From assembly GCF_011300685.1 (NCBI RefSeq), contig NZ_CP049864.1:1914885-1978884 (forward strand): a stretch of 64,000 nucleotides of DNA. The letters run 5' to 3'. The position numbers and the translations under genes are program-made. Below, in pieces: positions 53,951 to 63,440 of the stretch (its first letter is position 1; each line of letters begins with the position of its first letter). The notes under the pieces were generated by a model. It saw only the letters and a program-made list of their open reading frames with translations. It did no database searches and was not told the DNA's origin. This DNA comes from Lysobacter sp. HDW10. Lineage in GTDB: Bacteria > Pseudomonadota > Gammaproteobacteria > Xanthomonadales > Xanthomonadaceae.

Positions 53951-55006
53951 ATGAAACTTGACGAAAGCAAACCGTCAATCGCGAATCTTCGAGACATGAT
54001 TGCCCGAGGAGACTTGGTGGCGAACCACCAGTATCAGCGCTCTCCTGGACTATGGCCGAATTCCGCCCGAAGTTACTTTGTCGACACAATTTTGGAGGGT
54101 TATCCATTCCCCAAGATCTACCTCCATGAGTTTCTTGATAGAAAGTCCAAGCGAGTTCGAACCGAAATTGTCGACGGTCAGCAGAGAATTACGACAATTC
54201 ACGACTTCTTATCTGACAAGTTCGCGCTGGGCAGCAATTCGCCTAAGCACGCGGGTTTGCGCTTCTCTGATCTCGATGAGGATGCACAAGAGAAATTTCT
54301 CTTCTACACAGTATCCGTTGACGTGATCCGAGATGCTGGACGTACTGAAATACTCCAGATGTTTCGTCGAATGAATGCGTTCACGCTTCCTCTTAATGCA
54401 GCAGAAAAGAGGCATTCAGAATTCTTCGGCGAATTCAAAGATATGGTCAATCGAGTATTGGACAGCTTCACACTCTTGACTGAATGGGACATCTTCACGA
54501 CTCGACAGCTCGTCAGAATGGCTGACGCCGCTTTCATCGCGGATCTCGCGCTTGCGATGGAACAAGGCGTAGTAAGCACCAGCGACGCAAAGCTACATTC
54601 CATTTACAAGAAGCATGATTCAGAGGCGTCTTTCCCTCAGTCCGTTAAGACAGAACAAGTCTTGCTGGAGATATTCGGTGTGATCGCGCGAGACTTATCG
54701 CGCATTCGTGGATCGTATATGACAAAGCCCTTTGCCCTACATGCGCTTTGGTGCGCAATTTACCACAACAAATACGGGCTTCCTGGATTTGATGCATCGT
54801 CGGGTATTCCCCCGATTGGCGCAGCCCTGGGCTGTGAACCAGAAAGAGCGACTGCAAATTTGCTCGAGCTTTCAGCTGCGCACGAAAGCAAAGATATGAG
54901 CCGGTTTCCAGAGTATGTTGATGCAATGAGCGCAGGATCCAATCGTGAGCGACAAAGACATGAACGCATAGCAATCATCTGTCGCGCACTTCGCAACCAA
55001 CTGTAG
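53951..55006 (+). CDS. DUF262 (ParB/Srx-fold) protein, defence-associated
   Basis: A 351-residue protein with an N-terminal DUF262 domain. The hallmark DGQQR lies at residues 75-79 in EIVDGQQRITTIHDFL, preceded by YQRSPGLWPNSARSYFVDTILEGYP as in related proteins (read in parts). DUF262 domains are related to ParB/sulfiredoxin folds and in GmrSD- and BrxU-type enzymes bind or hydrolyse nucleotides and contribute to DNA cutting. Here the protein is short and has no DUF1524 HNH tail. The HEPN gene follows after 14 bases. Codon use is more AT-rich than neighbours. ATG 53951 is chosen; GTG 53885 is in frame. Confidence 0.83.
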   Translation: MKLDESKPSIANLRDMIARGDLVANHQYQRSPGLWPNSARSYFVDTILEGYPFPKIYLHEFLDRKSKRVRTEIVDGQQRITTIHDFLSDKFALGSNSPKHAGLRFSDLDEDAQEKFLFYTVSVDVIRDAGRTEILQMFRRMNAFTLPLNAAEKRHSEFFGEFKDMVNRVLDSFTLLTEWDIFTTRQLVRMADAAFIADLALAMEQGVVSTSDAKLHSIYKKHDSEASFPQSVKTEQVLLEIFGVIARDLSRIRGSYMTKPFALHALWCAIYHNKYGLPGFDASSGIPPIGAALGCEPERATANLLELSAAHESKDMSRFPEYVDAMSAGSNRERQRHERIAIICRALRNQL

Positions 55007-55020
55007 GCCGGACGATCTGC

Positions 55021-55665
55021 GTGAACTTGATGCCCCTGCAATTTATGTTGCATGAGCAGCTTTCGCGTTGCGAACGCGCCTTCCGTGAAGCGCTTACGTA
55101 CGACTCTTTGACGGGCAGAATCCAGCGCAGGCACCTAATGGAGGGAGCGCTTTCCGATGCATGGCAGGCCTATTGCTCGTTTGCACGGAATGTTGCGATC
55201 CATTCCAGTCTCGGCTGCACAACCGCCAATGGCACAGTACATGCGGCCTCAGTAAACCCAAGTACTTGGCAGCGGTCTTCCTATATAGCCATTCGGGCAG
55301 CAAAAGGCCACAGCATAAATTTGGCACAAACAAACACTGAATTGTGGAAAGAACCAACTTGGGGCGACCCAGGCAAATCCGTCAGCATTATCACGGCATT
55401 GAATCCGGGAAATGCGAGAACGCTGATTAGCCACTTTGCTGGAGGCCTCTTGGGGCCAAAACATTGTCAGATTGTAAGAAATGCGTGCGCCCACAGAAAT
55501 CATCAAACAAAAGCGGACGTAGAGGCTTTGGCGACGCACTACTTAGCTTCAAAAATTACCTTTCCAAGCGAAGCAATGCTTTGGCGGGATCCACATACTT
55601 CGGACTTTGCGTTTATTTGTTGGCTCGACGATTTACGTACCATCTCAGAAGGCGCAATCAAATAG
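55021..55665 (+). CDS. HEPN-domain candidate ribonuclease/partner of DUF262 protein
   Basis: A 214-residue, mostly helical protein. It carries the HEPN motif R-x4-H as Arg153-Asn-Ala-Cys-Ala-His158 in IVRNACAHRNHQ, with supporting helices upstream. It is cotranscribed with the DUF262 gene (14-base gap), an arrangement known for MAE_28990-type HEPN proteins. HEPN proteins in defence loci are often RNases. I cannot name the family with certainty. GTG 55021 or ATG 55030 may be the start. Confidence 0.7.
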   Translation: MNLMPLQFMLHEQLSRCERAFREALTYDSLTGRIQRRHLMEGALSDAWQAYCSFARNVAIHSSLGCTTANGTVHAASVNPSTWQRSSYIAIRAAKGHSINLAQTNTELWKEPTWGDPGKSVSIITALNPGNARTLISHFAGGLLGPKHCQIVRNACAHRNHQTKADVEALATHYLASKITFPSEAMLWRDPHTSDFAFICWLDDLRTISEGAIK

Positions 55666-55819
55666 GGCTTGGCGAATAGAACGTAGCCTTCGGCAGCGGC
55701 AAAGAATAATGCTTGACTGCTCTCGTTTCTCGCGACAAAGACATCAACCAGCACTTCACGCCAACGTTCGAGAAGGATCGAGTATGGAATAGGTCCGTCT
55801 TTCCGACGTCGGCTTCAAA

Positions 55820-55849
55820 CAAATTATTCATACGTTTGTAAATAATTTG
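55820..55849. repeat. AT-rich inverted repeat at the convergence point
   Basis: CAAATTATT and AATAATTTG form a perfect nine-base inverted repeat around a 12-base loop, lying where the DUF262-HEPN and ATPase-HNH gene pairs meet. It overlaps the HNH stop codon. It may be a bidirectional terminator or a trace of recombination. Confidence 0.6.
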
Positions 55850-56708
55850 CCGGAAACAACAGACTCTTGCGCACTTCTAGAATTCCTCCCTCACAGAACC
55901 AAGCTGACTCAGACAGAGCCTCAAACAGTGCAGCTTGCCACGAATTATTGAAAACGAGCCTACGTTTCTTTGCTTGTAAAACGAGATGCGATTGGATCTC
56001 TAACGGCTTCGAGAGTAGCCGAGCATCATCCATGTCGATGTAGATATTCACAAGTTCTGATCCGGCGTGAGCAGCGTATAGATCCGACAAGCGATATGCC
56101 TTGAAATGTGATGACACAATACTGTTTTTTACGCTTGACCAAGTTGGGATACCACGCACATAAAACAAAATCCCAGGAGGGCTATCCGGCACAACTTCTG
56201 CGACCAACCATTTCTGATCATCAACGTCATCAAAGTATGGGTGGAGCGTCTGCTCCCCTGCATCATTCGGTCGCTTCTGGCTCGAATCTACATTGCAGTC
56301 TTTGCACGCAGGTACAAGATTAATGGGAGTGACCGCAAACGAAGGATGGCGCCCCTTAGGGAGGTAGTGGTCAAGAGTTGAAACGACGCGTTGATTGCAG
56401 AGAGGGCAAATGTTTCCAGGAGCTTTACGAAGCAGCTCGTAGATGTCGCGAGTCGGCCCGCCAACTCGCACGAAAGTTTGTGAATAGAGCTTAGAGAGTT
56501 CGTCGCCAGTAACGTCTCCAACCGCGCTGGATTCTTCGAATAAATATAGCTCAGATTTTTCAGCGCGCTCATCATAAAGCTTCTCAGCTTGGGACAAGTA
56601 AGAGTTGATAGCCTCAAATCTCTTCCGCCTACCATGGTTTCCGATGCTAGATACACATTTATCGAAGACGTCTTTTAGCTTCGCGGAAGGCGCAGGAATC
56701 TTCTTCAC
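55824..56708 (-). CDS. HNH endonuclease, partner of the adjacent ATPase (PtuB-like)
   Basis: A 294-residue protein. Residues 1-95 are helical; the HNH module has Cys101-Pro-Leu-Cys104, DHYLPK at 113-118 with the catalytic His114, and NLVPACKDCN at 130-139 (Asn130; zinc Cys135 and Cys138). A C-terminal half of about 155 residues follows with no recognised motif. Start is GTG overlapping the ATPase stop by four bases (GTGA), so the two proteins are made together. An ATPase-HNH pair is the Septu (PtuA-PtuB) plan. Confidence 0.82.
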   Translation of the reverse strand: MKKIPAPSAKLKDVFDKCVSSIGNHGRRKRFEAINSYLSQAEKLYDERAEKSELYLFEESSAVGDVTGDELSKLYSQTFVRVGGPTRDIYELLRKAPGNICPLCNQRVVSTLDHYLPKGRHPSFAVTPINLVPACKDCNVDSSQKRPNDAGEQTLHPYFDDVDDQKWLVAEVVPDSPPGILFYVRGIPTWSSVKNSIVSSHFKAYRLSDLYAAHAGSELVNIYIDMDDARLLSKPLEIQSHLVLQAKKRRLVFNNSWQAALFEALSESAWFCEGGILEVRKSLLFPANYLQTYE

Positions 56709-58258
56709 TGCACAATTTCCTTTCGCAGCATCATGCCGCGCGCAATTGCCGAACCTTCAGCGCCAAGCTGTCCGCTAAAGGTGCTCATTAGCTCTTCGAA
56801 GTTTGAACTATTTCTTGAAGCCTCAAGCAAGAGACGATGAAACCCTGAGTGTGTCACCTCCAAGCTAAAGATTTCACGACTAAGGCGCCCTACGTTCTCT
56901 CCAAAGGTCTCAAGAGAAGGCCGGTAAGTTTCTGAAGTTCTGCCGCGCCTCTCCAACACCCAAACACAGGAAGCTGGAACCTCTTGCAGGACCACAGGAG
57001 AGTGTGTAGCAACAATTGCCACGCCGTTTCGCGACGTCAACAACTCTGAAACGCTCCTGATGTATGCAGAAAGCAAGGGTGGATGAAGATGCCCTTCAGG
57101 TTCGTCCAATAGAACCAAAGTCCGCTCGTCGACTAACTCCACTAGCTTGGTAATTGATAATAGAACAATCTTGTGACCGGAACTGAGTCGTTTCGCGAAA
57201 TAGTATTTTGCTTTCTCAGCCCAAGAACCTTCATCTAGATTCAGCAAACTGAGCGGATCCGCGTCAGAGAATACGGGGTCGTTGTACAACTGCCCCACGG
57301 CTTTTGTCCATCGGTCTCGCCTTGGACCACGACGGCAAGACGAGAAACTCGAACTAAAATCGTCCGCGAGCTGCTCAGGATTTCGAGTAATTCGACTTCC
57401 TGTATCGCCATCAATGGAATGCAAACCTACAGAATGAGCTGCAATCCTAGTCTTGGGCTCAGGAAGAACGAAGTCATCAAATGCGCTAAATGACAAAGAC
57501 ACCAAACCGGCAAAGCCTGGGTCTCCGTCGTTCGATACTTCTTGTTCTCGAAAAGTAAGTGTTCCAACTGGGCCGCCATCTATATCTTGATTGTATCCAA
57601 GGAGACTGTGCGCTAGTCCCTGCATGAATCTCGTTTTTCCTACTCCATTTCGGCCAATGATCACGTGCACATTGGTGGGAGGGGCTGATTGCGGGGTGAC
57701 GACAAATGTGGGAGCCACAGCAGGCGCCAAAATGTTTCCAGATGCGGGGAACTCGTACTTGAAACTATAGGGCGTCAGCGTTGCGTCCCCTTTCACCAAA
57801 CGATTGAAACGAGTTCGTACAGTCGTCGCCGAAACAAATCTGAGGAGCGATTCATAAACCACCTCTTCGCCTTCAACTTTGGCAAATAAGGCCGGATCGA
57901 AGGCGATATCGCGCAGCCCTAACAAGATTGCATTTTTTTCTTCAGATGAAAGGTTTGCGAGTGTTTCGTAGTAGTTCTCACTCTGGCCTAAAGAGAAGTA
58001 TTCCTCGGAGAGTGATGTGAACTGAGAGGGCAGGTGCGGGGCCCTTACACCGAGCTGAACCACATCGCCTGGCTTGAGGCCATAACTTCCAATCTTTACA
58101 TTACCTAATTCGTGCAGAGTACCTTTGCGGTCAAAAACAAATAGCTGGAATTGAGTCCTGAATTTCCTCCAGTCATCCCAACGATCAATTTTTAGATAGC
58201 TTCGAGATGTACCCGCTGAGGGGAGCGATTCGTTCCATTCAATGACTTGAAACTCCAT
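56705..58258 (-). CDS. AAA/ABC-type ATPase of an ATPase-HNH defence pair (PtuA-like)
   Basis: A 517-residue ATPase. Residues 1-195 are a separate N-terminal region without recognisable motif. Walker A is GRNGVGKT at 202-209, the ABC-like signature is RLSSGHK around 357-363, Walker B is LVLLDEPEGH at 381-390 and the H-loop is ATHSPVV at 417-423. This is the AAA_21/SMC-like ATPase seen in OLD, RecF-like and Septu PtuA proteins. It has no TOPRIM domain, so it is not an OLD nuclease. With the coupled HNH gene it forms a two-gene module. Confidence 0.83.
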   Translation of the reverse strand: MEFQVIEWNESLPSAGTSRSYLKIDRWDDWRKFRTQFQLFVFDRKGTLHELGNVKIGSYGLKPGDVVQLGVRAPHLPSQFTSLSEEYFSLGQSENYYETLANLSSEEKNAILLGLRDIAFDPALFAKVEGEEVVYESLLRFVSATTVRTRFNRLVKGDATLTPYSFKYEFPASGNILAPAVAPTFVVTPQSAPPTNVHVIIGRNGVGKTRFMQGLAHSLLGYNQDIDGGPVGTLTFREQEVSNDGDPGFAGLVSLSFSAFDDFVLPEPKTRIAAHSVGLHSIDGDTGSRITRNPEQLADDFSSSFSSCRRGPRRDRWTKAVGQLYNDPVFSDADPLSLLNLDEGSWAEKAKYYFAKRLSSGHKIVLLSITKLVELVDERTLVLLDEPEGHLHPPLLSAYIRSVSELLTSRNGVAIVATHSPVVLQEVPASCVWVLERRGRTSETYRPSLETFGENVGRLSREIFSLEVTHSGFHRLLLEASRNSSNFEELMSTFSGQLGAEGSAIARGMMLRKEIVQ

Positions 58259-58486
58259 GCCACGCCCCTGATCTCTCTAAATGAATAAATTCTTTGCTCG
58301 AAAGTGCCGCCAGCTTCTAATGTCGAATGGAAAGTGTTCCCAAATCAACAGGCTTCAGGCGTTAAATTGCCGACACAAGGAAACCCGATGAAGTTGAGTT
58401 TTCAGCTGGCTCTTTCGAATTCCATTTCCAAACTTAAGCAAACCGCACAAAAGCTCTTGCAAATAGTTCGAACCACAAGCGGTGCG
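58259..58486. other. Intergenic region between ATPase and icmF genes
   Basis: 228 bases upstream of the ATPase gene and downstream of icmF. It should hold the promoter of the ATPase-HNH pair. A short plus-strand frame begins at ATG 58388 but runs antisense into icmF and is not considered real. No direct repeat, tRNA or clear attachment site is seen. Confidence 0.5.
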
Positions 58487-61400
58487 CTACATATTCCGAC
58501 GATATTCCCCACCCACGTCATACAACGCATGCGAAATCTGCCCCAACGAATGCGTCTTCACCGCCTCCATCAAAGCCTCAAACACATTCTTCCGATCCCG
58601 CGCCGTTTGCTGCAGATAACCCAGGCCGTGCCCATCATGTGTTTCACCGGCGTCACTACCGTCTTCGATGACATGCGCATGGTCGGTCTCGCCCACCGGT
58701 GCCAAGCCATTTCGTGAGGCCTGCCACAGTGCAACGTTGCTGATCTGCTGACCCTTCTCTTCCGGCGTCGAACGAATCAATTCAATCTCAGTCGCAATCT
58801 CGCCCGCGTGCTCCTTCGGCAAGAACATGTTCACGCCCACCAGCGGCAGACTGCCGTCGTGCTTCTTGTGCTCGTAGTACAGCGATTCTTCTTGGATCTT
58901 GCCGCGTTGGTACATGGTGTCCATCGCGCCGAGCACGCCACCGCGTTCGCTGATGGCTTCGAACTCTTTGTAGACAGCCTCTTCGACGATGTCGGTCAGA
59001 TAGTCGACAGCAAAGCTGCCCTGCCAAGGGTTCTCGTTGAAGTTCAGCCCAAGCTCTTTGTTAATGATCATTTGAATCGCCACGGCGCGACGCACGGACT
59101 CTTCGGTCGGCGTGGTGATGGCTTCGTCATACGCATTGGTGTGCAGGCTGTTGCAGTTGTCGAACAGGGCATACAACGCTTGCAGCGTGGTGCGGATGTC
59201 GTTGAACTGAATTTCCTGCGCGTGCAATGAGCGGCCACTCGTCTGCACGTGGTACTTCATCATCTGGCTACGCGCGCTGGCGCCGTAACGCTCACGCATG
59301 GCACGCGCCCAGATACGGCGAGCCACACGGCCAATCACGGTGTATTCCGGATCCATACCGTTGCTGAAGAAGAAGCTCAGGTTGGGTGCGAAATCGTCAA
59401 TCTTCATACCGCGCGCCAAGTAGTACTCGACGATGGTGAAGCCGTTCGACAACGTGAAGGCCAATTGCGAAATGGGGTTCGCGCCGGCTTCGGCAATGTG
59501 ATAACCCGAGATGCTGACCGAGTAGAAATTACGCACGCCGTGGTCAACAAAGTACTGCTGGATGTCGCCCATCATGCGCAGCGCGAATTCTGTGCTGAAG
59601 ATGCAGGTGTTTTGCGCCTGGTCTTCCTTCAAGATGTCGGCTTGCACGGTGCCGCGCACCAACTTCAGTGTCTCTGCCTTGATTCGGGCATAGGTGTCGG
59701 CGTCGACCACTTGATTGCCGGTAACGCCGAGCAAGCCAAGACCGAGGCCATCATTGGTCGGCGGCAGTTCGCCGGAGTAAGTCGGACGATCGCGTCCTTC
59801 GAACAGTTTCGCAATGGTCTTTTCTGCTTCGGCCCAACGTGCGTCGTCGGCCTTCAAGTACTTCTCAACCTGTTGATCAATCGCGGTGTTCATGAACATC
59901 GCCAAGATCATCGGCGCCGGGCCATTGATGGTCATCGACACACTGGTGGTCGGCGCACACAGATCGAAACCGGAGTACAGCTTCTTCATGTCGTCCAAGG
60001 TCGGGATATTGACGCCCGAGTTACCGATCTTGCCGAAGATGTCCGGGCGCGGCGCGGGGTCTTCACCGTAAAGCGTCACGCTGTCGAATGCCGTCGACAA
60101 ACGTGCAGCGGGTTGGCCAACGCTCAAATAATGGAAGCGACGGTTGGTGCGTTCTGGTGTGCCCTCACCCGCGAACATGCGGATGGGGTCTTCGCCCGTT
60201 CGGCGGTACGGATATACGCCACCGGTATAGGGGTAAGCGCCGGGCAAGTTTTCTTTTTGCAAGAAGGTGAGCAGCTCGCCCCAGCTTTTGTAGGTCGGCG
60301 CTGCGATTTTCGGGACGCGTTGATGTGAAAGCGACTCGCGGTAATTTTCTACACGAATAGTTTTGTCACGAACTTGGTATTCGTTGACATCTTCGGTGAT
60401 GGATTTCAGGCGCTCCGGCCATTCGCGGAGAAGCTTCAACGCCTCGGCGTCCAAAGATTGCAACGCATCGTTATAGCGCTGACGGAGGGTCAGTAGGCTC
60501 CTGTCCGCTTGGCTTGCGTCCTGCTGAAGGGACGCGTGTGGGTACAACGACAGTTGGGCAGGCAGGTCTTTATCTTCCAGCTCGCTCAGTGCTTGCCAAA
60601 GGCTCTGCACTCGGTCAGCGGTTTCTGCTTGCGTTTCGATGCGACGGTTGATGGCGCGGCCTTGCTCGGCGATCTCGGCAAGATAACGGATGCGTGCGCC
60701 GGGAATGAGGACGGTGGCACGCGGTTCTTTGACATCGGTGTTGATGTCCGGATTCCACTTGGCTTCAGGCAACGACAACTTTTCGCGCAGCAGGCGCGTG
60801 AGATTGCTAAACATCCAAGACACGCCAGGGTCATTGAATTGCGAGGCGATCGTAGGGTACACCGGCACTTGTTCGTCGGGCAGTTGGAACTGCACGCGGT
60901 TGCGCTTCCACTGTTTACGAATATCGCGGAGGGCATCTTCTGCGCCGCGCTTGTCGTACTTGTTCAACACAATCAAATCGGCGAAATCGAGCATGTCGAT
61001 TTTTTCGAGTTGCGACGCGGCGCCGTAGTCGCTCGTCATCACATACATCGAGAAATCAACCAAGTCGACAATCTCTGAATCGCTCTGGCCAATACCGGCG
61101 GTTTCAACAATCACCAAGTCATAGCCCAAGGACTTGATGAAAGAGATTGAATCGTTCAACACAATATTGGTTGCGGCATGTTGGCGACGGGTCGCCATCG
61201 AACGCATGAACACGCGTTTCGAACGCAAGGAGTTCATACGAATACGGTCACCCAACAAGGCACCGCCGGTACGTCGACGCGTGGGGTCGACCGAGATCAC
61301 CGCAATACGCATGTCCGGGAAGCTGGCGAGGAACCGGTTCAATAATTCATCGGTCACTGAGGACTTGCCTGCACCGCCGGTGCCCGTGATACCAATCACC

Positions 61401-62002
61401 GGAGTCTTACCACCCGCCAATTGCCATTCTTTACGCATATGGGCCAGATCGCCCTCGCCCACCAAGCCGTCTTCAATCGCCGACAACATGCGGCCGATTT
61501 CAATTTCATTGTCGAAGTGCACTTTGTGCGGCGTGTCTACCGGAAGCCGGCCATTCTCAGCGCGCTTCACGACGTCTTCGATCATGGACACCAAGCCCAT
61601 GTGCATGCCGTCATTCGGGTGGTAGATGCGCTCGACGCCATAGCTTTCAAGCTCGCGAATTTCTTCAGGCGTAATGGTGCCGCCACCACCACCAAACACA
61701 CGAATATGCGGTGCGCCGCGCTCGCGCAGCATGTCCACCATGTACTTGAAGTACTCGACGTGACCACCTTGATAGGACGACAAGGCAATGCCGTCAGCGT
61801 CTTCTTGCAATGCGGCGCGCACAACGTCTTCCACAGAACGGTTATGGCCCAAATGCACGACTTCGGCGCCTTGGCCCTGGATCAAACGGCGCATGATATT
61901 GATGGCTGCGTCGTGGCCGTCGAACAAGCTGGCGGCGGTGACAAAGCGGAGCGGCGACTTTTCAGTGCTACCCGCTGGAACGGTTTCGGCGGATGCGTTC
62001 AT
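58487..62002 (-). CDS. icmF: Fused isobutyryl-CoA mutase IcmF
   Basis: A 1171-residue B12-dependent fusion enzyme. An N-terminal cobalamin-binding domain (20-150) has the DGHD motif at 28-31 and GGGGG at 104-108. A MeaB-like G-protein chaperone domain follows with the P-loop GTGGAGKSS at 207-215 and NKYDKRG. The C-terminal mutase barrel contains [36 protein letters not shown] and NPWQGSF. IcmF interconverts isobutyryl-CoA and butyryl-CoA (also pivalyl/isovaleryl-CoA) and keeps its cofactor active through GTP hydrolysis. The ATG at 62002 has GGGA six bases upstream; ATGs at 62014 and 62023 are in frame. Confidence 0.95.
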   Translation of the reverse strand: MNASAETVPAGSTEKSPLRFVTAASLFDGHDAAINIMRRLIQGQGAEVVHLGHNRSVEDVVRAALQEDADGIALSSYQGGHVEYFKYMVDMLRERGAPHIRVFGGGGGTITPEEIRELESYGVERIYHPNDGMHMGLVSMIEDVVKRAENGRLPVDTPHKVHFDNEIEIGRMLSAIEDGLVGEGDLAHMRKEWQLAGGKTPVIGITGTGGAGKSSVTDELLNRFLASFPDMRIAVISVDPTRRRTGGALLGDRIRMNSLRSKRVFMRSMATRRQHAATNIVLNDSISFIKSLGYDLVIVETAGIGQSDSEIVDLVDFSMYVMTSDYGAASQLEKIDMLDFADLIVLNKYDKRGAEDALRDIRKQWKRNRVQFQLPDEQVPVYPTIASQFNDPGVSWMFSNLTRLLREKLSLPEAKWNPDINTDVKEPRATVLIPGARIRYLAEIAEQGRAINRRIETQAETADRVQSLWQALSELEDKDLPAQLSLYPHASLQQDASQADRSLLTLRQRYNDALQSLDAEALKLLREWPERLKSITEDVNEYQVRDKTIRVENYRESLSHQRVPKIAAPTYKSWGELLTFLQKENLPGAYPYTGGVYPYRRTGEDPIRMFAGEGTPERTNRRFHYLSVGQPAARLSTAFDSVTLYGEDPAPRPDIFGKIGNSGVNIPTLDDMKKLYSGFDLCAPTTSVSMTINGPAPMILAMFMNTAIDQQVEKYLKADDARWAEAEKTIAKLFEGRDRPTYSGELPPTNDGLGLGLLGVTGNQVVDADTYARIKAETLKLVRGTVQADILKEDQAQNTCIFSTEFALRMMGDIQQYFVDHGVRNFYSVSISGYHIAEAGANPISQLAFTLSNGFTIVEYYLARGMKIDDFAPNLSFFFSNGMDPEYTVIGRVARRIWARAMRERYGASARSQMMKYHVQTSGRSLHAQEIQFNDIRTTLQALYALFDNCNSLHTNAYDEAITTPTEESVRRAVAIQMIINKELGLNFNENPWQGSFAVDYLTDIVEEAVYKEFEAISERGGVLGAMDTMYQRGKIQEESLYYEHKKHDGSLPLVGVNMFLPKEHAGEIATEIELIRSTPEEKGQQISNVALWQASRNGLAPVGETDHAHVIEDGSDAGETHDGHGLGYLQQTARDRKNVFEALMEAVKTHSLGQISHALYDVGGEYRRNM

Positions 62003-62084
62003 CTGTATTCCCATCAAAATCATTAACCTTCAATTGTAGCCCCGTCACTTATAGAGACGGTCGATTCAGCGTATTCAGCCAGCA

Positions 62085-62102
62085 CCATGCTTCGACGCAT
62101 GG
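62085..62102. repeat. Inverted repeat upstream of leucine dehydrogenase
   Basis: CCATGC-TTCGAC-GCATGG is a perfect six-base inverted repeat in the 241-base gap between the divergent icmF and ldh genes. It could be an operator or the foot of a small hairpin in the leader; nothing else in the gap is clearly regulatory. Confidence 0.35.
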
Positions 62103-62243
62103 AGAAAAATGCTCTCAGTCGCCATTTGGACTAAAATATTGCGGCTCGTTGTCGGCCTGATCCCGGCCGGGCAAACCCCTTAATCACCTTCGCAAAGCGC
62201 CCTCAGTCGAATCCTTCGCCTGACTTCGCGCTGGAGCTTACAA

Positions 62244-63344
62244 ATGATTTTTGAAACCCTCGATACCACGGGCCACGAACAGGTCGTTTTCTGCCACAAC
62301 AAGGACGCGGGCTTGAAAGCCATCATCGCGATCCACAACACGGTCTTGGGACCGGCGTTGGGCGGTACGCGCATGTGGCCCTACCGTAGCGAGGACGAAG
62401 CATTGAACGACGTGCTGCGTTTGTCGCGCGGCATGACCTATAAGAACGCAGTCGCCGGCCTGAACTTGGGCGGTGGTAAAGCCGTCATCATCGGCAATCC
62501 GGCCACGGATAAGTCGGAAGCTTTGTTCCGCGCTTTCGGCCAATGCGTTGAATCTTTGGGTGGTCGTTACATCACCGCTGAAGACGTCGGTATCGACGTG
62601 AACGACATGGAATATGTCTACCGCGAAACCGAATACGTGACCGGCGTGCACCAAGTGCACGGTGGTTCGGGTGACCCGTCGCCGTTCACCGCCTACGGCA
62701 CGTTGCAAGGTTTGATGGCAACGCTGTCGAAGAAGTTCGGTGACGAAGAAGTTGGCAAGTACGCGTTCGCAGTGCAAGGCCTCGGCCACGTCGGCATGGA
62801 ATATGTGAAGTTGTTGAACGAACGCGGCGCCAAAGTGTTCGTCACTGACATCAACAAAGAACTCGTAGACAAGGCTGTGAGCGAATACGGTGCGGAAGCC
62901 GTGGGTCTCGACGAGATTTACGACGTCCCGGTAGACGTGTACTCGCCGTGCGCCTTGGGCGGCACGATCAACGAAAACACCTTGCCGCGCTTGAAGGCGA
63001 AGGTGATCTGTGGTGCCGCAAACAACCAATTGGTGAACAACGCGATTGGTGACGAAGTGTCCAAGCGCGGCATCTTGTATGCGCCTGACTATGCAGTCAA
63101 CGCCGGTGGCGTGATGAACGTGTCGCTCGAAATTGACGGCTATAACCGCGAACGCGCCATGCGCATGATGCGTACGATCTATCACAACCTGTCGCGCATC
63201 TATGAAATCTCGGAACGCGACAACATTCCGACCTACCAAGCCGCTGACCGTTTGGCCGAAGAGCGCATCGCCGCCATGGGCAAACTGAAGTTGCCGATGG
63301 GTCGTGGTGCGGCCCGCTTCAAGGGCCGTATTCGCGGCAATTGA
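62244..63344 (+). CDS. ldh: Leucine (branched-chain amino acid) dehydrogenase
   Basis: A 366-residue Glu/Leu/Phe/Val dehydrogenase. The catalytic region has GPALGGTRMWPY, the substrate-binding Lys in MTYKNAVAGLNLGGGKAVI and the NAD domain motif GLGHVGMEYVKLL. It oxidatively deaminates leucine, valine and isoleucine to keto acids using NAD+. It is of the amino-acid dehydrogenase type found in Xanthomonadales rather than GdhA. GGAG seven bases before ATG. Confidence 0.92.
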   Translation: MIFETLDTTGHEQVVFCHNKDAGLKAIIAIHNTVLGPALGGTRMWPYRSEDEALNDVLRLSRGMTYKNAVAGLNLGGGKAVIIGNPATDKSEALFRAFGQCVESLGGRYITAEDVGIDVNDMEYVYRETEYVTGVHQVHGGSGDPSPFTAYGTLQGLMATLSKKFGDEEVGKYAFAVQGLGHVGMEYVKLLNERGAKVFVTDINKELVDKAVSEYGAEAVGLDEIYDVPVDVYSPCALGGTINENTLPRLKAKVICGAANNQLVNNAIGDEVSKRGILYAPDYAVNAGGVMNVSLEIDGYNRERAMRMMRTIYHNLSRIYEISERDNIPTYQAADRLAEERIAAMGKLKLPMGRGAARFKGRIRGN

Positions 63345-63364
63345 TTGCTCGCGGTAAAGTCTCT

Positions 63365-63396
63365 GACAAGCCCTCTGTAAAGAGGGCTTGTCGTTT
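63365..63396 (+). terminator. Hairpin terminator after leucine dehydrogenase
   Basis: GACAAGCCCTCT-GTAA-AGAGGGCTTGTC is a perfect 12-base inverted repeat with a four-base loop, followed by GTTT. The T run is short, so termination may be partial and the next gene may still be cotranscribed. Confidence 0.75.
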
Positions 63397-63440
63397 CAGG
63401 CCGGCGTTTTAATCCGACACATTGTTTCAAGGAGTAAGAG

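Noticed and set aside
53951-58258. Complete GmrSD, BREX or type I restriction-modification system
   Set aside because: There is no methyltransferase, no DUF1524 tail on the DUF262 protein and no specificity subunit.
53286-58486. Island as a prophage or integrative element
   Set aside because: No integrase, transposase, phage structural gene, tRNA border or direct repeats were seen; it is better described as a defence-type cluster.
58304-58717. 137-residue plus-strand frame next to the island's right edge
   Set aside because: Most of it is antisense to the icmF end; the short unique part has no motif.
59249-60328. 359-residue open frame antisense to icmF
   Set aside because: Produced by the GC-rich third positions of icmF; no ribosome-binding site and no recognisable domain.
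62238-63239. 333-residue open frame antisense to leucine dehydrogenase
   Set aside because: It mirrors the codon pattern of the sense gene, has His/Val/Arg-rich random composition and no family motif. Known type of shadow frame over dehydrogenase genes.
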